DNA of 64,000 nucleotides from Bacillota bacterium (GCA_023419605.1 JAEZXR010000053.1:1-64000), one strand, 5' to 3'. Positions 44,184 to 52,603 are shown, counted from the first letter of the stretch. Numbers and translations: made by a program. Notes: generated from the letters alone by a model not told the origin.

Positions 44184-44217
44184 GTCTACCCCTCCATACT
44201 GCCAACCTGAACTATCC

Positions 44218-44245
44218 TCCTATAGGCTGTTGTGAAAACAGACAT
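44218..44245. repeat. Possible half copy of the TATAGG..TTGTGAAAA palindrome family
   Basis: CCTATAGGCTGTTGTGAAAACAG resembles the ends of the inverted repeat at 52494-52603 (CTTATAGGAGATTGTGAAAA). Only one end is present here, just upstream of aroH, and no partner arm was found. This may be chance. Confidence 0.3.
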
Positions 44246-44325
44246 TCGATACAATTTCGCTGCATTACGCACAGTCACCCTGATGATGTAACCTGCGAAA
44301 AATTATCTATAATTTCCAACTCGAC

Positions 44326-44760
44326 CTATACCACTCGATGCCCTAATCCAATCGCTACTTCATTCAAGTGAAGAAGACCTATGCCGAAAAATATCGCCAC
44401 ACTGATGTGGTCATTAAACCTGGCAATGCCGATTTTGCCGCCTACATTAAGACCTAATGCCTTGGTCATAATCTGCGATAATGCTTCCCGGGTTGCTCCG
44501 GCTACCGCACCTTCTTCTGCATGGCTGTCCGATATTACACCTTCTCTTTTCGCTGAAACAACTGCTCTTTCTACGATTTTCATAACAGAAGTGATAAATT
44601 CGCCTCCATAGTCCACAGCTGCCGTATAAATGCTATCTTTCGCATACTCGGATTGCAAATATTTTTCTTCCTGCCGGTTTACCGTAAGAGCCAGCTTTAT
44701 CGCAACACTTGCGATTTCCTTGCTACCAAATTGACCGGCTCCTTCCAAACCTTTATTCAT
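44326..44760 (-). CDS. hutP: HutP family protein
   Basis: 144 residues resembling HutP, the histidine- and Mg2+-dependent RNA-binding antiterminator of the Bacillus hut operon. Seen: the alternating strand/helix layout and the C-terminal AIFFGIGLLHLNEVAIGLGHRVV segment (motif range about 121-143), which includes a conserved AIGLGH. No hut genes are near. Clostridial HutP paralogues are of unknown target. AAGGAG precedes the ATG. It sits between aroH and a membrane-protein gene. It could regulate an RNA in trans. Confidence 0.75.
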   Translation of the reverse strand: MNKGLEGAGQFGSKEIASVAIKLALTVNRQEEKYLQSEYAKDSIYTAAVDYGGEFITSVMKIVERAVVSAKREGVISDSHAEEGAVAGATREALSQIMTKALGLNVGGKIGIARFNDHISVAIFFGIGLLHLNEVAIGLGHRVV

Positions 44761-44852
44761 ATGTTCTCCTTATCGTGTCAAATTCAATACATATTATATA
44801 GTATTAAAACCTTTAAAACAATATCTTTAGTTAAAACTTAAAGGAACTTTTC

Positions 44853-44890
44853 AAAAAAAATGCATTTATTTTCACTATAAATGCATTTTT
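44853..44890 (-). terminator. Terminator between the membrane-protein gene and hutP
   Basis: AAAATGCATTTAT and ATAAATGCATTTTT pair around TTTCACT (44858-44887), with a T-run read leftward. It follows the stop of the 165-residue protein at 44894. Confidence 0.88.
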
Positions 44891-44893
44891 CGC

Positions 44894-45391
44894 TTATTTG
44901 TTATCTATATTTACTTTCAAAAGTCTTTGTGTATCCGATTGGACCTTCACTTTTTTACCTAGACACGGGGTTGATATGTTATCACTTTTGGAGAGGATTT
45001 CTACTTCAGCCGTACTTTTAAATCTACTTCCATCCACTTCGATAACATCTCCATCCTTCACATTGAGTTCCAGGATCCTACTGGAAAAAACTGCGGCCTC
45101 ATCCCCATTCACCAAAATTTTGATATCGCTGTTTTCACTCTCTCCGGTCAGACCGATACGAATCGTACCTTCATTATACAGGTACATTTCTCTCTCCAAA
45201 GGTGAGCCTTCCATGTCCGTATTAACGGCTAGAAAGTCTCTTACTGAGGAGTTCGTCAATGCAGTTTGAACAAGAATCATCAAACAAAATGTAAAAACAA
45301 AGGATAAAAAAAGAACCCTTTCAAAGCTATAGCCCGTTTTTCCCGGGCTTTTCCTTTTCTTCCCCTTATGTGTAAACAGAATAAATTTCAT
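44894..45391 (-). CDS. Unrecognised single-pass membrane protein
   Basis: 165 residues, family not recognised. A basic N-terminus (GKKRKSPGK) and one membrane segment (about 26-45) leave about 115 residues outside. The outer part is beta-rich with repeated polar loops: GEARTIRIG-like, NSDIKILVNGDEAAVF, SRILELNVKDGDVIEVDG and STAEVEIL. The pattern resembles small SH3- or Ig-like beta domains, but I cannot assign one. GGAG lies 10 bases before the ATG, and it is followed by its own terminator. Confidence 0.65.
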   Translation of the reverse strand: MKFILFTHKGKKRKSPGKTGYSFERVLFLSFVFTFCLMILVQTALTNSSVRDFLAVNTDMEGSPLEREMYLYNEGTIRIGLTGESENSDIKILVNGDEAAVFSSRILELNVKDGDVIEVDGSRFKSTAEVEILSKSDNISTPCLGKKVKVQSDTQRLLKVNIDNK

Positions 45392-45563
45392 GGGCCAACC
45401 ACTCCAGAATATTTACAAAACATCGTCCTTCCCCCTCGTGCATAATTGCCAGTTACCGATTTACATCAATAACAACCCGGCAGTAAAATACTACTTTTTT
45501 GTTATGTGCAATATCGCCATATACAATAATATGCACAGATTATGGCAAAAATACACATGGCGG

Positions 45564-45588
45564 AATAAAAAAGCACCCGAAGGTGCCT
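45564..45588 (-). terminator. Terminator of the flavoprotein gene
   Basis: GCACC and GGTGC (45573-45577 and 45582-45586) pair around CGAA. Read leftward six T follow. Confidence 0.85.
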
Positions 45589-45591
45589 CTC

Positions 45592-46833
45592 TTATTGCTC
45601 CATTGTACAATTCATTCCTGCCAGATAGCCGGTAGAAAAGGCAATGGTCAGGTTAAAACCGCCTGTATATGCATCCAGATCAACTAACTCTCCGGCCAGG
45701 AAAAATCCTTTTATCTTTTTGGATTCCATGGTAGAAGGGTTGATTTCATCCGTTGAAACGCCACCTGCAGTAACTATGGCTTCCGTGATGGGGCGGGAGC
45801 CTACAATATTCAATTCCAGATTTTTCAGTAATTTAACCAGATTCCTTCTCTCATCACGGGTAATCTGGTTAACGAATTTGTCAGGCTCAATCTTCGAGAG
45901 CTTGACGATAACCGGTATCATCTTCTGGGGAAGCAGCTCATCCAAGGCATTTTTAAACTGCTTTCTCGAAAACTTTTCAAAATCCCTCTGGATTCTATCA
46001 TCCAGCTTTTCCTCATCCAAGGCAGGTTTCAAGTCAATGACAAGCTTCACATCCTTGTAATTATAATCCAGGATGTGCCTGCTGGCACTTAATATGACAG
46101 GCCCACTGACACCGAAATGAGTAAACAGCATCTCTCCAAAATCATTGTAGATCTTTTTCCCCTTCTTATTCAGCAGGGTAATGGAAATATTTTTAAGTGA
46201 TAGTCCCTGAAGCTCCTTAATCCATTCTTCCCCGGAAACCAATGGAACCAGCGACGGTTTCAGCGGTATAACAGTGTGACCGAGAGCTTCCGCCATCCTG
46301 TAGCCATCTCCCGTAGACCCTGTCCCTGGATAGGAGGCTCCCCCGGTAGCTAGAACAACAGCATCACAATCCAGTTCTTTACCGTCCTTTAAAACAACCG
46401 ACTTCACCCGGCCGTTTTCGGCTCGAATGGCCTGTACAGGCGATTTTAGCCATATCTTTACTTTGCTTCGCTCCAGATATTTTGCCAGGGTATCCACTAC
46501 ATCCTTCGCTCGGTCGGAGACGGGAAAAATCCTTCCTCCCCGTTCTACTTTCGTCTCCAAGCCATACCCCTTAAGAAATTCAATCAAATCTGTATTGGAA
46601 AAAGTATAAAAGGCTGAATATAAAAAACTCCCGTTACCAGGAGTGTTTTCTATGAGCCCATCAATATCGGTACTATTTGTGATGTTGCATCTTCCTTTAC
46701 CGGAAATGAGAATTTTCTTTCCCAGCCGATCGTTCTTTTCCAGCAGCAATACCTGCGCACCGGATTCGGCAGCTTTACCGGCAGCCATAATCCCCGCCGG
46801 ACCCCCACCGATTACAATTACTCGTTTGCTCAT
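45592..46833 (-). CDS. BaiN/HI0933-like FAD-dependent oxidoreductase
   Basis: 413 residues. The FAD-binding motif VIGGGPAGIMAAGKAAESG lies at about 6-24 and GKGRCNITN near 45-53, which is characteristic of the HI0933/BaiN family of flavoproteins. The GDGYRMAEALGH and VPLVSGEEW segments and the C-terminal GGFNLTIAFSTGYLAG complete the fold. BaiN acts on bile acids in some gut Clostridia, but family members elsewhere are uncharacterised and no bile acid genes are here. Followed by a terminator; upstream is a 160-base gap with a repeat. Confidence 0.85.
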   Translation of the reverse strand: MSKRVIVIGGGPAGIMAAGKAAESGAQVLLLEKNDRLGKKILISGKGRCNITNSTDIDGLIENTPGNGSFLYSAFYTFSNTDLIEFLKGYGLETKVERGGRIFPVSDRAKDVVDTLAKYLERSKVKIWLKSPVQAIRAENGRVKSVVLKDGKELDCDAVVLATGGASYPGTGSTGDGYRMAEALGHTVIPLKPSLVPLVSGEEWIKELQGLSLKNISITLLNKKGKKIYNDFGEMLFTHFGVSGPVILSASRHILDYNYKDVKLVIDLKPALDEEKLDDRIQRDFEKFSRKQFKNALDELLPQKMIPVIVKLSKIEPDKFVNQITRDERRNLVKLLKNLELNIVGSRPITEAIVTAGGVSTDEINPSTMESKKIKGFFLAGELVDLDAYTGGFNLTIAFSTGYLAGMNCTMEQ

Positions 46834-46895
46834 GCTTTCACTCGCTTTGCTTTAATGTATTTATTTCAGATTCATATTTTGTGCCAAGGTGTAGA

Positions 46896-46976
46896 CAAAG
46901 AATAACTTCCACTTTTTCAAGGCCCCCTTATGTAACCCCTGCATAGGGACAAAGGATCGTGGAAGCTATTCTTTCG
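46896..46976. repeat. Inverted repeat related to family I, copy F
   Basis: The left arm CAAAGAATAACTTCCAC (46896-46912) and right arm GTGGAAGCTATTCTTTCG (46959-46976) form an inverted repeat whose ATAACTTCCAC part matches family I ends. The centre differs. A small hairpin CCCCTTATG/CATAGGG lies inside. Confidence 0.6.
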
Positions 46977-46993
46977 CAAATCCTATATATGCA

Positions 46994-47893
46994 TTAATAG
47001 TCAATGCTCTTTTGTTCCTGCTCCTGGTCATACTTTTCGTAGACCTGATATTCATCCCATATGGTTTCCAGCTTTTCAAAGGTTCCGGATACCTGTTCCT
47101 TTCTTCTCATTCCTACAGCTACAATTAGCGCATTAATCACGCTTAAAGGAGCCACCAACGAATCCACAAAGGAAGCCATATCACTGCGAGCCACCAATGA
47201 ATGGTGGGCTTCAGCAGCCAACGGGGACTGGTTGCTGTCGGTAATGGCAATGACCGTAGCACCCTGCTTTTTAACAAACTGCATGGCCTTAATGGTTCGG
47301 GTTGAATATCGAGGGAAGCTGATGCCGATGACTACGTCCCCTTCCGAAGCACGCACAATCTGTTCAAACATTTCACTGACACTGGTAGTATGCACTAATC
47401 GTATGTTATCAAAAATCAGATTAAAATAGAAGCCCAGAAAGCTTGCCAGCGGAGCGGAGCTTCGAACTCCCAGTATATAAATTCTTTTCGCATTCAGAAT
47501 ACTCTCAACAATTTTATTAAAGCTTTCCTGGTCGATTTCCTCCATGGTAACCTTGATTTTTTCCATATCCGAATGAAGTACGCTCTTTAGGATATTCTCT
47601 TCACTGATTCTATTAAAAGCCACTTCCATTCGCTGTACGGAGGTCAGCTTACTCTTTATCAGTTCTTTTAATTCCTTCTGGAGTTTTGGATATCCATCAA
47701 AGCCGAGTTCAATAGCAAACCGCACAACAGTGGACTCACTGACACCTACGATTTCACCAAGCCTCGCAGCCGTCATAAATGCTGCCTTATCATAATGATT
47801 CACAATATAACTTGCAATCAGCTTCTGTCCTTTACTAAAGTCGTCCATGCCTTCCTGAATTAATTTTAACAAGTCCTGACCTTTTCCATCCAT
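46994..47893 (-). CDS. MurR/RpiR-family transcriptional regulator
   Basis: About 299 residues. The N-terminal HTH_6 domain (about 1-78) has VGVSESTVVRFAIELGFDGYPKLQKELKE (motif range about 48-76). The SIS sugar-phosphate-binding domain (about 125-260) has IYILGVRSSAPLA and VIAITDSNQSPLAA. Members sense phosphosugars such as MurNAc-6-P. No sugar operon is next to it, so its ligand is unknown. ATG 47893 has AAGGAG 7 bases upstream; the GTG just before it is less likely. Confidence 0.93.
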   Translation of the reverse strand: MDGKGQDLLKLIQEGMDDFSKGQKLIASYIVNHYDKAAFMTAARLGEIVGVSESTVVRFAIELGFDGYPKLQKELKELIKSKLTSVQRMEVAFNRISEENILKSVLHSDMEKIKVTMEEIDQESFNKIVESILNAKRIYILGVRSSAPLASFLGFYFNLIFDNIRLVHTTSVSEMFEQIVRASEGDVVIGISFPRYSTRTIKAMQFVKKQGATVIAITDSNQSPLAAEAHHSLVARSDMASFVDSLVAPLSVINALIVAVGMRRKEQVSGTFEKLETIWDEYQVYEKYDQEQEQKSIDY

Positions 47894-47932
47894 CACTTTA
47901 CTCCTTATGCCTCATTTATTGAAATTACTATT

Positions 47933-48068
47933 TTATCCTCTTTTTTGGGAAAACTCAATATCCGCCTTTACACCTTTGGATTTTTGCTTAAAATCAATCA
48001 GTTTTACAATTCCAGGTTATTTTGACGCTTAGAGCAGCTTTTAATTCAAGTTTGTCGGTATTATTCAT
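47933..48068 (-). pseudogene. Possible frameshifted micro-gene upstream of the RpiR regulator
   Basis: ATG 48068 has a strong GGGAGG site and opens a 24-codon frame that stops at 47994. If a +1 frameshift is assumed near codon 17, a second frame continues to a stop at 47933-47935 and reads a lysine-rich PGIVKLIDFKQKSKGVKA..-type tail. Together they would give about 45 residues. The 395-base gap between the regulator and the capA-like gene otherwise shows only A+T-rich promoter-like sequence. Confidence 0.3.
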
Positions 48069-48288
48069 TATCTTCCTCCCAATCGGTAAATTTATACATT
48101 CGTACCGGCAAAATATATAGGTATTATAGTACATACCCGAATTGTTAATTCTCTAACTATAATATTACAATTTTGCAGGTTAAAAATCAAGTCATTGCAT
48201 TTTTTTCATTCATTTAGGATGTAAAATGTTGGACATTTCAAGAAAAATGTTTTAGAATGGATAGGAATAAATTGTAAAGAGGGTTGTT

Positions 48289-49428
48289 ATGAAGAAAATA
48301 GTTATTGTAGCATTTGCAGTTGCAGTCATTCTCTCTGGCGTGATCTTTTGGCTGCTAGGAGGAACAACTCCGTCCCAGCCCACAAAATTCGCTGAGGAAT
48401 CCCGGTCTCTCGGAAATAATACAGCCCCCCTCCTCTTCACACCATCTGTTACACCCACTCCGGTTCCTTCTCCCACACCGGTACCAACGCCAAGCATGGT
48501 TAAACTCTCTTTTGCAGGCGATGTGATGTTTGACAGTTGGGTGGGCTCCCTCATCGATAAAAACGGACCTGAACACATAGTATCGGATCTGAAGGGTTTG
48601 CTCAAAAAATCCGATATTTCCATGGTAAATCTTGAAACTCCCATAAGCCTTCGTGGTGTAAAGGAAAATGACAAACAGTTTACCTTTCGGGCAAAGCCTG
48701 AGCATGTAAATGTACTGACTGCCTCCGGAATTAATATGGTTACTCTTGCCAACAATCATATTCTGGACTTTGGGCTCGACGCTTTGCAGGACACACTGGA
48801 AATTCTAAAAGGAAATAATATCGGTTTTGCAGGCGCTGGCCAAAATGTAGACGAAGCCAGTAAACCGCTATATATTACTAAAAATGACTGTAAAGTTGCA
48901 TTTATTGCTTCCAGTCATGTAATTCCCTTCGTATCCTGGACTGCCGGTCCTAATAAACCTGGAGTTGCCGTTACCTATGATCCTGCCCGTACATTGGCAG
49001 AAATTGAGGAGGCCAGAAAAACTGCCGATGTCGTTGTCGTATACGTCCATTGGGGAGAAGAAATGAAAAATACTCCCGTACCCTATCAAAAAAATCTGGC
49101 CCGGATGTATATCGATAAAGGCGCTGACATTGTTATCGGCGCACATCCGCATGTCCTACAGGGATTGGAGTATTATAAAAACAGTATTATTGCTTATAGT
49201 CTCGGCAACTTTATTTTTACGAATACACGGAGCGATACTGCTGTACTGAATATAGAGCTGACAAATAAAAAAATATCCAGTGTCAGAATAATACCCTGTG
49301 AAATCAATAACTTCAGAACGCTATTGGTGGAAGATGCTCAGAAGGCCAGGGACCTCTTCGAATACATAAAAAGCATCTCTTTCAATGCCGATATTTTAGC
49401 CGACGGTTCTGTCGTTTCCAAAAATTAA
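48289..49428 (+). CDS. CapA-family (PgsA-like) lipid-anchored/membrane metallophosphatase-like protein
   Basis: 379 residues. One N-terminal membrane segment (about 4-24) is followed by a Pro/Thr-rich linker (PTPVPSPTPVPTPS, about 55-68) and a PGA_cap domain. Seen: LSFAGDVMFDSWV near 72, NLETPIS near 121, NNHILDFG near 155, VHWGEE near 254 and GAHPHVLQG near 283, the metal-ligand set of the metallophosphatase fold. Family members include CapA/PgsA of poly-gamma-glutamate capsule, but capB and capC are absent. GAGGG precedes the ATG. The linker suggests an extracellular position. Confidence 0.88.
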   Translation: MKKIVIVAFAVAVILSGVIFWLLGGTTPSQPTKFAEESRSLGNNTAPLLFTPSVTPTPVPSPTPVPTPSMVKLSFAGDVMFDSWVGSLIDKNGPEHIVSDLKGLLKKSDISMVNLETPISLRGVKENDKQFTFRAKPEHVNVLTASGINMVTLANNHILDFGLDALQDTLEILKGNNIGFAGAGQNVDEASKPLYITKNDCKVAFIASSHVIPFVSWTAGPNKPGVAVTYDPARTLAEIEEARKTADVVVVYVHWGEEMKNTPVPYQKNLARMYIDKGADIVIGAHPHVLQGLEYYKNSIIAYSLGNFIFTNTRSDTAVLNIELTNKKISSVRIIPCEINNFRTLLVEDAQKARDLFEYIKSISFNADILADGSVVSKN

Positions 49429-49568
49429 AACAAGGTGAAAATCAGCTTTACGGCTGTTTGTCCCCTATTCATCCATTTTTTATCCATTAAATGCTATTGG
49501 CTTCTCCTCATATTTATACTAATTCTACAAATACTATTTTATATTTATGTTAACTACAGGTGAAGCAG

Positions 49569-50219
49569 ATGATACAGATTGATGATGCGGGCAGCGGAAG
49601 CTTTTTTGGCGGTACTTGTATAGGTATTTACAGACCGGAAACGAACGAATATTATTTTGATATTATTCCTGTTGAGCTTTATAATAAAGCAAATTTCAAG
49701 AAAAAGTTATATCTTGATGCAGTGGTAGATATCGTAGAAACCGCCTTTGAAGCACTTGAGGTAAGAAAAAGCGAAGCCATTGAAATATGTCGCGGTTATA
49801 TGTTCGAAAAATTAAAAAACTGGTTAAATGATAAAGGCTATACCTGGTACTGTACTCATATTACCGGTCATTTTCAGGACATCGTGGAAAAGAATTTTGA
49901 ACTATACACCATTAAGCTTGGACTACCGGAGCAATACATAAAATATACACGGTATCCTTTTCATTTTCACAAGCTTCTCCGCTGGGTATATGCAGATTTG
50001 GACAATCGGATCAATTTGTGCAAAGTAGGCTGGAAAAGCTGGGAGAAGCTAGAAGGTATGAAACCAGAGGTCTATGAGGATATTTTAAATGTATCCAACT
50101 TTTATTGTTTGTACTGCGGTAAACATATCGCCAAAGGCAGTAAGGTAAGGGTACTTAAGTATGTAAGCAATCGTCAGAACCTGGTATATCTGCACTATCA
50201 ATGCAAAAACGACACCTGA
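49569..50219 (+). CDS. Unrecognised protein with an N-terminal IDDAGSGS motif and C-terminal zinc ligands
   Basis: About 216 residues from ATG 49569 (AGGTGAAG upstream; an in-frame GTG at 49560). I do not recognise the family. The N-terminus MIQIDDAGSGSFFGG followed by a strand-rich TCIGIYRP looks like the first strands of an RNase H-like fold. Two further Asp/Glu-rich segments follow. The C-terminus has CLYCGK (about 181) and HYQC (about 211), a probable zinc site. No signal peptide. It lies rightward after the CapA-like gene with a 140-base gap, so it may have its own promoter. Possible nuclease, untested. Confidence 0.6.
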   Translation: MIQIDDAGSGSFFGGTCIGIYRPETNEYYFDIIPVELYNKANFKKKLYLDAVVDIVETAFEALEVRKSEAIEICRGYMFEKLKNWLNDKGYTWYCTHITGHFQDIVEKNFELYTIKLGLPEQYIKYTRYPFHFHKLLRWVYADLDNRINLCKVGWKSWEKLEGMKPEVYEDILNVSNFYCLYCGKHIAKGSKVRVLKYVSNRQNLVYLHYQCKNDT

Positions 50220-50256
50220 TTTTGCATCACACTTCCTCATGGATTCCACAAAAAAT

Positions 50257-50283
50257 TTAGGGTAGGTTTAGAACCTACCCCTA
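50257..50283. terminator. Hairpin between converging genes
   Basis: GGGTAGGTT (50260-50268) pairs perfectly with AACCTACCC (50272-50280) around TAG. The flanks are ATTT on one side and CTACAAAAG on the other. It lies between the rightward unknown gene and the leftward carboxylase operon. It is a probable terminator for both, though the T-run is weak. Confidence 0.6.
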
Positions 50284-50311
50284 CAAAAGTGTCCTCCTGC
50301 ATTTTCCGTGG

Positions 50312-51709
50312 TTAAACCGGATGTACTCGATCGGTATAGTCAACCAACTTGCTGTCAATCTTATACTTCTGTGCTTGACGGGTTTTGAAAAAATTTTCAG
50401 CCGGCTGCGGAAACAGCGCATAGCTTAAAACATCTTCATCCTGTTCGGTATATTCCTTGATGAGCTCCCGGGTTTTCTCCAGTTCACAGGGAATCAAATC
50501 CGCAGGTCTGCAGGTGACAGGTTCCTCATTTCCAAGAATAAACCTCTGAATCTGCGTAGATACAGGGGCCGGAGTCCTTCCATACTCGCCTTTTATCAAT
50601 GCTTTGGATTCCTTTGGAATTATCTTATATCTTTCTCCGGCAATGACATTCATCACGGCCTGTGTACCGATAATCTGACTGGCAGGTGTAACCAGCGGAG
50701 TAAACCCAAAGTCTTCCCGTACTCTTGGTATTTCCTTCAGTACGTCCTCCAGCTTCTCAGTCTTTCCCGCCTGCTTCAATTGCGCAAGAAGATTTGAGAG
50801 CATTCCGCCCGGAATCTGATAAATGAGCGCATTTACATCAACCCCCATGACTTTCGGATCCAGCAACCCGCTTTTTATATATTGCTCCTTTAATGACCTG
50901 AAATAGTGGGCAATTTCACTCAAAGAGGCAATGTCAAGCCCGGTATCGTAGGGAGTATCCTTCAATGCAGCAACCATGGATTCCGTGGGTGGCTGCGAAG
51001 ACCCTAGAGCCATGGAGGATATCGCACAGTCAATTCCGTCTACACCTGCCTCAATGGCCTTTAAGCAGGTCATGGATGCAAAACCGCTGGTGTAGTGCGT
51101 ATGGAGTTGAATAGGCACTTTTACGCTTTCCTTCATTGCCGTAACAAGATCATAGGCTGCATAGGGAGTCAATAACCCTGCCATATCCTTTATGCAGATG
51201 GAGTCTGCACCCATTTTCACCAATTGCACGGCGTCTTTTACAAAGCCTTCCATGGTGTGAGCCGGGCTCAACGTATAGCAGACAGTCCCCTGCACATGGC
51301 CCCCTTCCTTTTTACACGCCCGTATTGCCGTTTCAACATTCCTGAGATCATTAAGAGCGTCAAAAATCCGAAGAATATCAATACCGTTGGAAATCGATTT
51401 TTGTACAAAATATTCCACCACATCATCTGCATAGGGTTTGTATCCTAACAGGTTCTGACCCCTTAACAGCATTTGCAAGGGGGTATTTTTCACCCTGCTT
51501 TTTATTTTTCTTAATCTTTCCCAGGGATCTTCATTTAAAAATCGTAAACAGGCATCAAATGTTGCCCCTCCCCAAGCTTCCAGGGAATAATACCCAATCG
51601 TATCCAGTTCCTCCAATATGGGGAGCATGTTCTCCGTCTTCATTCGGGTAGCGATCAAAGACTGGTGTGCATCCCGTAACACCGTTTCGGTGATTTTCAC
51701 TTTCGCCAT
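50312..51709 (-). CDS. Biotin-dependent carboxyltransferase 5S/alpha subunit (OadA/PycB type)
   Basis: Transfers CO2 between carboxybiotin and pyruvate/oxaloacetate. 465 residues with no fused biotin domain, as in transcarboxylase 5S. Seen: ETVLRDAHQSLIATRM near residue 6, LRGQNLLGY near 90, the carbamylatable Lys in ICIKDMAG near 180, and the metal His pair in QLHTHYTSG near 205. The C-terminal conserved carboxylase domain (KGEYGRTPAPV near 377) is present. ATG 51709 has GGGAGG upstream. It is last of a four-gene operon with biotin carrier, small subunit and MmdA-like subunit. No membrane beta subunit is in the window. Confidence 0.92.
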   Translation of the reverse strand: MAKVKITETVLRDAHQSLIATRMKTENMLPILEELDTIGYYSLEAWGGATFDACLRFLNEDPWERLRKIKSRVKNTPLQMLLRGQNLLGYKPYADDVVEYFVQKSISNGIDILRIFDALNDLRNVETAIRACKKEGGHVQGTVCYTLSPAHTMEGFVKDAVQLVKMGADSICIKDMAGLLTPYAAYDLVTAMKESVKVPIQLHTHYTSGFASMTCLKAIEAGVDGIDCAISSMALGSSQPPTESMVAALKDTPYDTGLDIASLSEIAHYFRSLKEQYIKSGLLDPKVMGVDVNALIYQIPGGMLSNLLAQLKQAGKTEKLEDVLKEIPRVREDFGFTPLVTPASQIIGTQAVMNVIAGERYKIIPKESKALIKGEYGRTPAPVSTQIQRFILGNEEPVTCRPADLIPCELEKTRELIKEYTEQDEDVLSYALFPQPAENFFKTRQAQKYKIDSKLVDYTDRVHPV

Positions 51710-51755
51710 GTTTTGCAACCTCCCACGCATTCATTATTTATCGCTCTCCATTGAG

Positions 51756-52133
51756 TTAGGTCAATGAGATCAAATCTTCCCCGGCATTCACAGATGCACC
51801 TTTCTCCACATGAACCGCCGCAATCTTGCCATCGTTGGGAGCAACAATTTCGTTTTCCATCTTCATTGCTTCAAGGATCAAGAGAACCTGTCCCTTTTTA
51901 ACAACATCACCTGTTTTCACATTCAATTTTAGAACAGTCCCAGGCATTGGAGAATGAATCCTCACTGCTCCGGCAGGTGCAGCCGACTCTGTCTTGGCAG
52001 CAGTTTTCGTCGGGACCTGGACAGGGGCCATGTTCTTCCCCGCCACCGGTTGGTTTACCGGACCTGCTGCTCCCACTTCTTCAACATCTACTTCATACTG
52101 TGTTCCATTCACTTTTATTAAAAATCGTCTCAT
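51756..52133 (-). CDS. Biotin carboxyl carrier protein (1.3S type)
   Basis: Carries biotin between carboxylase active sites. 125 residues. An N-terminal FLIKVNGTQYEVDVEEVG strand region is followed by an Ala/Pro-rich linker (about 22-54) and a biotinyl domain. The biotin lysine is Lys91 in EAMKMENE, with conserved prolines of SPMPGT (about 61). It lies between the small subunit and the 5S-type gene. GGGAGG precedes the ATG. This length and layout match the 1.3S subunit of transcarboxylase and the carrier of methylmalonyl-CoA decarboxylase. Confidence 0.95.
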   Translation of the reverse strand: MRRFLIKVNGTQYEVDVEEVGAAGPVNQPVAGKNMAPVQVPTKTAAKTESAAPAGAVRIHSPMPGTVLKLNVKTGDVVKKGQVLLILEAMKMENEIVAPNDGKIAAVHVEKGASVNAGEDLISLT

Positions 52134-52291
52134 GCCGATTCCTCCCTACGTAAAAATTCCTATTCTAGATATCCGACTTTAGTTTTGAATTGATCCAGTG
52201 GCAAGACTGTCCTGAAACCCGGATATTTTTACCATTGAAAATTACAAGCTTTAAAGTTGGATACTTGTAAAGACCGGATGAAAATATAAAC

Positions 52292-52471
52292 TCATCTTGT
52301 CCCAAGTCTATTCCTCATACTTTCGACTCTCCCTGCCTTTCTCCAGGCAGATGCGGTCTTGGGTACCTTCCGAATCGACTTAAGCACCTGCTGCGTGCCT
52401 GCTTCTTCATTATAGGCAGCAATTGCAGCCGCTATAGCTGCCACTACTTCTTCTTTTATACCATGATTCAA
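52292..52471 (-). CDS. MmdE/OadG-like small subunit of a biotin decarboxylase or transcarboxylase (59 aa)
   Basis: A 59-residue frame from TTG 52471, with GGAGG 9 bases upstream, stop at 52292-52294. The reading starts with LNHGIKEEVV and runs through an Ala-rich helix AAIAAAIAAY to SIRKV and SAWRKAGRVESM. This matches my recollection of the short subunits found in methylmalonyl-CoA decarboxylase operons and of the C-terminus of OadG/MmdD-type gamma or delta subunits. It lies between mmdA-like and the carrier gene in the right orientation. No membrane helix precedes it, unlike full gamma subunits. Confidence 0.8.
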   Translation of the reverse strand: MNHGIKEEVVAAIAAAIAAYNEEAGTQQVLKSIRKVPKTASAWRKAGRVESMRNRLGTR

Positions 52472-52493
52472 CGTTCATGCCCTCCTTTGCTTC

Positions 52494-52603
52494 TTATAGG
52501 AGATTGTGAAAAACACGGCGGTTCTTTCGTGCGGGCCGCTTATAGTGCGCTACACGCAGTACAGCACAATCCATAGAACCGCTTTTTTCACAACCGCTTA
52601 TAG
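52494..52603. repeat. Imperfect palindrome overlapping the mmdA-like stop codon
   Basis: The left end TTATAGGAGATTGTGAAAA (52494-52512) and the right end TTTTTTCACAACCGCTTATAG (52583-52603) are imperfect inverted repeats, joined by GGCGGTTCT and AGAACCGC inside. The centre holds TATAGTGCGC. The right end covers the stop codon of the mmdA-like gene (52598-52600). It lies inside the operon and does not have a terminator T-run. Confidence 0.65.
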
